Positions 59,820 to 64,000 of a stretch of 64,000 nucleotides of DNA are shown here, one piece after another. A model generated the notes under the pieces. It saw nothing but the letters and a program-made list of their open reading frames with translations. It ran no database searches and was not told where the DNA came from. The DNA comes from DASPPM01 sp052143835. GTDB taxonomy: Bacteria; Pseudomonadota; Alphaproteobacteria; JACZXZ01. Within the stretch, counting starts at the first letter, position 1; each line of letters starts with the position of its first letter. Both the position numbers and the translations under genes were made by a program. The stretch lies in the NCBI GenBank assembly GCA_052143835.1, contig JBKQRV010000020.1, forward strand, positions 3,179-67,178. Direction: 5' to 3'.

Positions 59820-62800
59820 GGAACCTTCTCTGGCTCCCGCGCCGCAAGTGCCGCCAGATGCGGATGGGCCGAGTTCGAGCGCGGCCGCCACAGCCCGCGC
59901 GCCTCGGCCTCGAGCAGACGCTCGGCGATCTCGCGCGCGGCGGCGGGATTGTTGTCGGTGAGGAAGCCGCGCACGCGCTCGTCCCCGAGATAGGCCTCGT
60001 AGACCGCGTCGAAATGGTGGTCGCCCACGGCGCGCGCCGTCGCCGCGAAGGCGAAGAGATAGTCGACGGTGGCGGCCATCTCGAAGGCGCCCTTGTAGCC
60101 GTGGCGCATGACGCCGGCGATCCACTTCGGATTGACCACGCGCGCCCGCACGACGCGCGCAACCTCCTCGCCGAGGGTGCGGATTTGCGGCCGCTCCGGG
60201 CGCGAGTGATCGTTGTGGTAGACCGCCGGCGCGCGTCCCGAGAGATGGCGGACGGCGACCGCGAGCCCGCCCTCGAACTGGTAATAATCGTCGGAATCGA
60301 GAAGATCGTGCTCGCGGTTGTCCTGGTTGTGGACGACGCCGTCGACCGCGGCGAGGCGGCGCTCGAAGAGGCGATGCTCGGCAGCGCCCTCGGCCCCCGC
60401 GCCATAGGCATAGCCGCCCCAGGCGAGATAGGCGCGCGCGAGATCGCCCTCCTCTTCCCACGAGCGCTCGTCGATGAGGGCCTGGAGCCCGGCACCATAG
60501 GCCCCGGGCTTGGAGCCGAAGACCCGGTGGCCGGCGCGGCGTCGCGCCGTCGCCTTGTCGACGCCCTGGCTTACGAGCGCGCTTGCGTCCCTCTCGACGC
60601 GCGCAGCCAGCGGGTTGAGCTCGGGCGGCTCCTCGAGGGCCGCGACCGCGCGCGCCGCCGAATCCACCAGATCGATCTGGGACGGGAAGGCGTCGCGGAA
60701 GAAGCCGGAGATCCTCAGCGTCACGTCGACGCGCGGCCGGTCGAGGATGGAGAGCGGCAGGATCTCGAAGCCGGTGACGCGGCGCGAGGCCGCGTCCCAG
60801 CTCGGCCGCACGCCCATGAGTGCTAAGGCCTGCGCGATGTCGTCGCCGCCCGTGCGCATATTCGAGGTGCCCCAGGCGGAGAGTGCTAGTGCTTTCGGCC
60901 ACTCGCCGTGCTCCTGGCGATGGCGCTCGATGAGGAGGCCGGCCGATTTCCAGCCGAGCTGCCAGGCGGCGGGCGTCGGCACGGTGCGGCTGTCGAGCGA
61001 GTAGAAATTGCGCCCGGTGGGGAGCACGTCGAGGCGTCCGCGCGTGGGGGCACCCGACGGCCCGGGCTCGACGAAACGGCCCTCGAGCCCGGCAAGCAGG
61101 CCGGCGAGCTCGGCCGCACCGCTTGCCGCAAGCGCCGGACGCAGGCGGTTCTCGATCTCCTGCAAGACAGCACCGGTGCGCGTCCAGCCCGCTTCGGGTG
61201 CGGAAGCGCCGGCAACGAGCGCACGCGCCAGCCGCTCGAGGCGCTCGACCGTGTCGCCATTGCTGCGCCACGGCTCGGGCCCGTCGAGGGCTAGCGGGCG
61301 CGCGCCTCGCCAAGGCTCGCCGAGCGCGCAGTCGAGCGGATCGAAACCCCGGCCGATGGCGAGATCGGCGGCAAGCGCGCGCAATAGAGAGGCGTCGCCG
61401 CCCTCGCCCTTCGCGCGCGGCAGCCGGGTCAATGCCACGAGGAGATCGACGAGCTGGGCACCTCGAGGCGACTCGCCGAAGACGTGGAGGCCGTCGCGGA
61501 TCTGCAGCTCCTTGAGCTCGCACAGGTAATTGTCGAGCTTGGCCAAGGCCGCATCCTCGCCTTCGCTGTCGCCGATACCGCAGTCGCGGTCGAGCCCGAT
61601 GCGGCGGCTCAATTCGAGGATCGCGCGCGCGAGATAGCGCAGGCGGCGCGGGTCCATGCCGGCCGCGTCGTAATACTCGTCGACGAGCTGCTCGAGCTCG
61701 GCGAGCGGCCCGTAGGACTCGGCGCGCGTCAAGGGCGGGGTCAGATGGTCGATGATCACCGCCTCCGCGCGCCGCTTGGCCTGGCTGCCCTCGCCGGGGT
61801 CGTTGACGATGAAGGGATAGAGGTGCGGGAGCGCGCCGAAGGCGACCTCGGGGAAGCATTCGGCGGAGAGTGCCAACGCCTTCCCCGGCAGCCATTCGAG
61901 ATTGCCGTGCTTGCCCATGTGGACGACGGCGTGGACGTCGAGCGAGGTCCTGAGCCAGGCATAGAAGGCGAGGTAGCCGTGCGGCGGGACGAGGGCTGCG
62001 TCGTGATAGGTTTTGAGCGGATCGATGTTGTAGCCGCGCGCGGGCTGGATGCCGACGACGATGTTGCCAAGCGCGAGTGCTGCCAAGCGGAAGGCATCGC
62101 CCTCGACGAAGGGGTCGCGCGCGGCCTCGCCCCAACGCTCGCGCACGGCAAGCTGCACGGACTGCGGCAGCCCCGCTAACCACGCCTCATAGGCCGCGAG
62201 CGGAAAGCGCACGCCGCCCGGGCGCGCGCCGCGATCCCGCAGGTCGTTGGTGGGGCCCGCGAGCAGCCGCTCGACGAGCGCCTTGCCGTCCGCGGGTGCC
62301 CCCTCCATGCGATAGCCGGCCGCGGCAAGGGCCTGCAGCACCTTGATCGTCCCGGCCGGCGTGTCGAGCCCGACGCCGTTGCCCACTCTGCCGTCGCGGT
62401 TCGGATAGTTGGCGAGCACGATCGCGATGCGGCGCTCCCTTGCCGGCGTCCTCCGCAAGCGCACCCACGCGGCCGCAAGCTCCGCGACGAAATCGATACG
62501 GTCGGCGAGCGGCGTATGCACGACGATCGAGCACTGTGTGGCCCCGTCGAAATGCCGCTCGCCCTTGAAGGAGACGGCGCGCGAGAGGATGCGGCCGTCG
62601 ACCTCGGGAAGGGCGACGTTCATCGCGAGGTCGCGCGCCGAGAGCCCGCGCTTACCCGCCCGCCAATCTTCCTCGTTGCCGCCGGAGAGCACGAGCTGAA
62701 GCACCGCGCAATCGGCGCCATCGAAGGGTGTCGGCTTGCGCCCGGCACCCGGGCTCGCCACCGCGAACCCGGTCGCATTGAGGATGATGTCGGGTGCCGC

Positions 62801-63568
62801 GGCGGCGAAAAGCTCCGCGATCAAGGCCGCCGAGAGCGGATCCTTGAGGCTCGCCACAAAAAGCGGAAGCGGATTGAGCCCGCGCGCCGCGAGTGCGGAG
62901 ATGAGCCGGTCGATCGGAAGCAGATCGGCCGCCTGCACGAGCGCGCGGTAGAAGACGAGAGCCGCGACGGGTGCTTCCGGCAGCCAATGCTTGGACACGT
63001 CCTCGAGCGTGGGCTGCGCCCGCCCCGGCCAATAGAGGCCGGCATGGAGAAGCGGGGCCGGCTCGTGCCACGCCTGGTCAAAACCGATGAGCTCAGCCGC
63101 GTAGGCGAGAAGGTTGCGCGCGTTCTCGGCCCCGCCCTCGAGCGCGTAGCGCCACAGGCGACGGCAGGCCGCGGGCTCGAGCGTCGAGAGGCTCGCGAGC
63201 TCGGCATCCGGCTGGTCGTCGCCCGGAAGCAAGGCGAGCGATATCCCGCCCTCGCGCGCGAGGGCCGCGAGCCGCTCGACGCCATAGGGCCAATATCCGA
63301 CGCCACCCAAAAGGCGAACGATGACGAGCCGCGCGTGCCGTACCACGCTCTCGACATAGAGATCGACCGAGAGATTGTGGGTGAGCTGCTTGAGATTGGC
63401 GAGGCGGAGCATAGGGACGGCGCCCTCGAGCCGTCCGTAGGCGGCGGCGAGGGCCGCAAGCTCCGTATCCGCGGCGGAGAGCAGCACAAGCTCGCCCGGG
63501 CTTTGCCCGAGGTCGATCGCCTGGGAGCCGTCGAGTATGCCGCCGGGTGCCGCCGCGAGGAGATTCAT
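59816..63568 (-). CDS. cobN: cobaltochelatase subunit CobN
   Basis: The 1250-residue CobN is the large substrate-binding subunit of the ATP-dependent cobaltochelatase, which acts with CobS and CobT chelatase proteins (not in this window) in the cobalt-late route. Conserved parts include IGPYGVERLAALAREG-like region at about 90-105, the central VVHMGKHGNLEWLPGK with metal-binding histidines, SPRGAQLVDLLVALTRLPRAKG and VRHLSGRAPAVYHNDHSRPERPQI late in the chain. The length fits. It starts nine bases after cobW and ends in an overlap with cobO. Confidence 0.96.
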   Translation of the reverse strand: MNLLAAAPGGILDGSQAIDLGQSPGELVLLSAADTELAALAAAYGRLEGAVPMLRLANLKQLTHNLSVDLYVESVVRHARLVIVRLLGGVGYWPYGVERLAALAREGGISLALLPGDDQPDAELASLSTLEPAACRRLWRYALEGGAENARNLLAYAAELIGFDQAWHEPAPLLHAGLYWPGRAQPTLEDVSKHWLPEAPVAALVFYRALVQAADLLPIDRLISALAARGLNPLPLFVASLKDPLSAALIAELFAAAAPDIILNATGFAVASPGAGRKPTPFDGADCAVLQLVLSGGNEEDWRAGKRGLSARDLAMNVALPEVDGRILSRAVSFKGERHFDGATQCSIVVHTPLADRIDFVAELAAAWVRLRRTPARERRIAIVLANYPNRDGRVGNGVGLDTPAGTIKVLQALAAAGYRMEGAPADGKALVERLLAGPTNDLRDRGARPGGVRFPLAAYEAWLAGLPQSVQLAVRERWGEAARDPFVEGDAFRLAALALGNIVVGIQPARGYNIDPLKTYHDAALVPPHGYLAFYAWLRTSLDVHAVVHMGKHGNLEWLPGKALALSAECFPEVAFGALPHLYPFIVNDPGEGSQAKRRAEAVIIDHLTPPLTRAESYGPLAELEQLVDEYYDAAGMDPRRLRYLARAILELSRRIGLDRDCGIGDSEGEDAALAKLDNYLCELKELQIRDGLHVFGESPRGAQLVDLLVALTRLPRAKGEGGDASLLRALAADLAIGRGFDPLDCALGEPWRGARPLALDGPEPWRSNGDTVERLERLARALVAGASAPEAGWTRTGAVLQEIENRLRPALAASGAAELAGLLAGLEGRFVEPGPSGAPTRGRLDVLPTGRNFYSLDSRTVPTPAAWQLGWKSAGLLIERHRQEHGEWPKALALSAWGTSNMRTGGDDIAQALALMGVRPSWDAASRRVTGFEILPLSILDRPRVDVTLRISGFFRDAFPSQIDLVDSAARAVAALEEPPELNPLAARVERDASALVSQGVDKATARRRAGHRVFGSKPGAYGAGLQALIDERSWEEEGDLARAYLAWGGYAYGAGAEGAAEHRLFERRLAAVDGVVHNQDNREHDLLDSDDYYQFEGGLAVAVRHLSGRAPAVYHNDHSRPERPQIRTLGEEVARVVRARVVNPKWIAGVMRHGYKGAFEMAATVDYLFAFAATARAVGDHHFDAVYEAYLGDERVRGFLTDNNPAAAREIAERLLEAEARGLWRPRSNSAHPHLAALAAREPEKVP

Positions 63569-63577
63569 CAGGCACCT

Positions 63578-64000
63578 TTACCCTTCGAGGGCCGCGCGGA
63601 TGGCGGCCGCGTCGAGGCCCTTCTGGCCGATCACCACGAGGCGGCCCTCGCGCGGCTCGCCTGTGCCCCAGCTGCGGTCGTAATAATGCTGCACGCGCGC
63701 GCCGACCGCTTGCACGACGAGGCGCATCGACTTGCCGGCGACCGCCGCAAAGCCCTTGACGCGCAGGATGTCGTGGCGCGCGATGAGGGGCACGAGCCGC
63801 TCGATGAGTGCGGCGGGTGCTGCGAGCTCGCGCAAGCGCAGCGAGAAGCTCGCGAACTCGTCGTGGTCGTGGTCGGCCGTGTTGTCGTGGTGCGAGGGGC
63901 GGCTCTCGATGTCGCTCTCGCTCGCGAGGCCGAGACCGAGGAGGACTTCGGCGTCCACCGCGCCATGGCGCGTGCGCAAGAGCTTGACCGCCGGGCTGAG
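63578..64000 (-). CDS. cobW: CobW family GTPase, C-terminal part (5' end outside window)
   Basis: The window ends inside this gene; the last 140 codons are present. They carry the C-terminal CobW domain: VDAEVLLGLGLASE, a His/Asp-rich HHDNTADHDHDE metal-binding stretch, FSLRLRELAAPA and a final RLVVIGQKGLDAAAIRAAL. CobW proteins are G3E GTPases thought to deliver cobalt in corrin synthesis; the nucleotide site is beyond the window. Its position just before cobN matches the classic cobW-cobN order. Confidence 0.93.
   Translation of the reverse strand, partial: LSPAVKLLRTRHGAVDAEVLLGLGLASESDIESRPSHHDNTADHDHDEFASFSLRLRELAAPAALIERLVPLIARHDILRVKGFAAVAGKSMRLVVQAVGARVQHYYDRSWGTGEPREGRLVVIGQKGLDAAAIRAALEG

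Noticed and set aside
59819..62183. An open frame extending cobO about 2.3 kb upstream
   Set aside because: This region is cobN in another frame with full homology. The extension is arginine-rich and unlike any adenosyltransferase; the GTG at 59819 is the natural start.

Overview
The window looks like a chromosomal segment of a GC-rich alphaproteobacterium. The case rests on codon use, on very dense operons joined by ATGA/GTGA overlaps, on GTCATTGCGAG-type palindromic repeats common in that class, and on the gene families present (MbfA-like ferritin/VIT protein, BluB, CobN/CobW, DUF1045). I could not settle the order; Hyphomicrobiales or Rhodospirillales-like lineages are both plausible. I found no rRNA, tRNA, insertion sequence, prophage or CRISPR array.

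Region 1 (1-12249): a partial short-chain dehydrogenase, an MbfA-like iron exporter and an OxyR regulator lead into a molybdenum/tungsten cofactor block. This block holds mobA, fdhD, a WtpABC-type oxyanion ABC transporter, a transcription factor combining an excisionase-type HTH with a periplasmic-binding-protein-like domain, a four-cluster Fe-S protein and moaA. These are maturation and supply functions for molybdo/tungsto-enzymes, probably formate dehydrogenase, but no structural dehydrogenase gene lies in the window.

Region 2 (12283-17843): an arsenic block. It has three ArsR regulators with C-terminal vicinal cysteines, arsM (methylation), acr3 (efflux), arsC (arsenate reduction), an EamA permease and several operator-like palindromes, two of them at or beside regulator start codons. 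Its base composition is less GC-extreme than its surroundings and it carries possible gene remnants, which suggests acquired DNA.

Region 3 (17893-24437): an exported protein, NAD kinase, an ArgE-type deacetylase, an aspartoacylase-like hydrolase, then a toxin-antitoxin islet (a decayed higB with an intact orphan higA, followed by a complete RelE/HigB-type toxin and HTH antitoxin pair with its own promoter/operator), then a membrane class III nucleotide cyclase.

Region 4 (24472-40388): mixed metabolism. It includes an SDR, a DCC-family thiol protein, two acyl-CoA synthetases, a Sel1 protein, a Rieske oxygenase, a class II aldolase, a Tat-exported amine oxidase-like flavoprotein, creatininase, a cyclophilin-like protein, DUF1045, a DSD1-type PLP enzyme, a diguanylate cyclase, a probable divergent ATP-grasp protein and a thioesterase.

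Region 5 (40560-64000): cobalamin and thiamine. bluB and riboswitch-controlled thiC precede a nearly contiguous corrin pathway (cobD, cobC, cobT, cobB, cobA, cbiD, cobK, cobM, cbiG-cobJ fusion, cobI, cobL, cobH, cbiX, cobQ, cobO, cobN, cobW), interrupted only by a vapBC pair. The set mixes early-cobalt-insertion markers (CbiX with a His-rich tail, CbiG, CbiD) with the late-insertion markers CobN and CobW.
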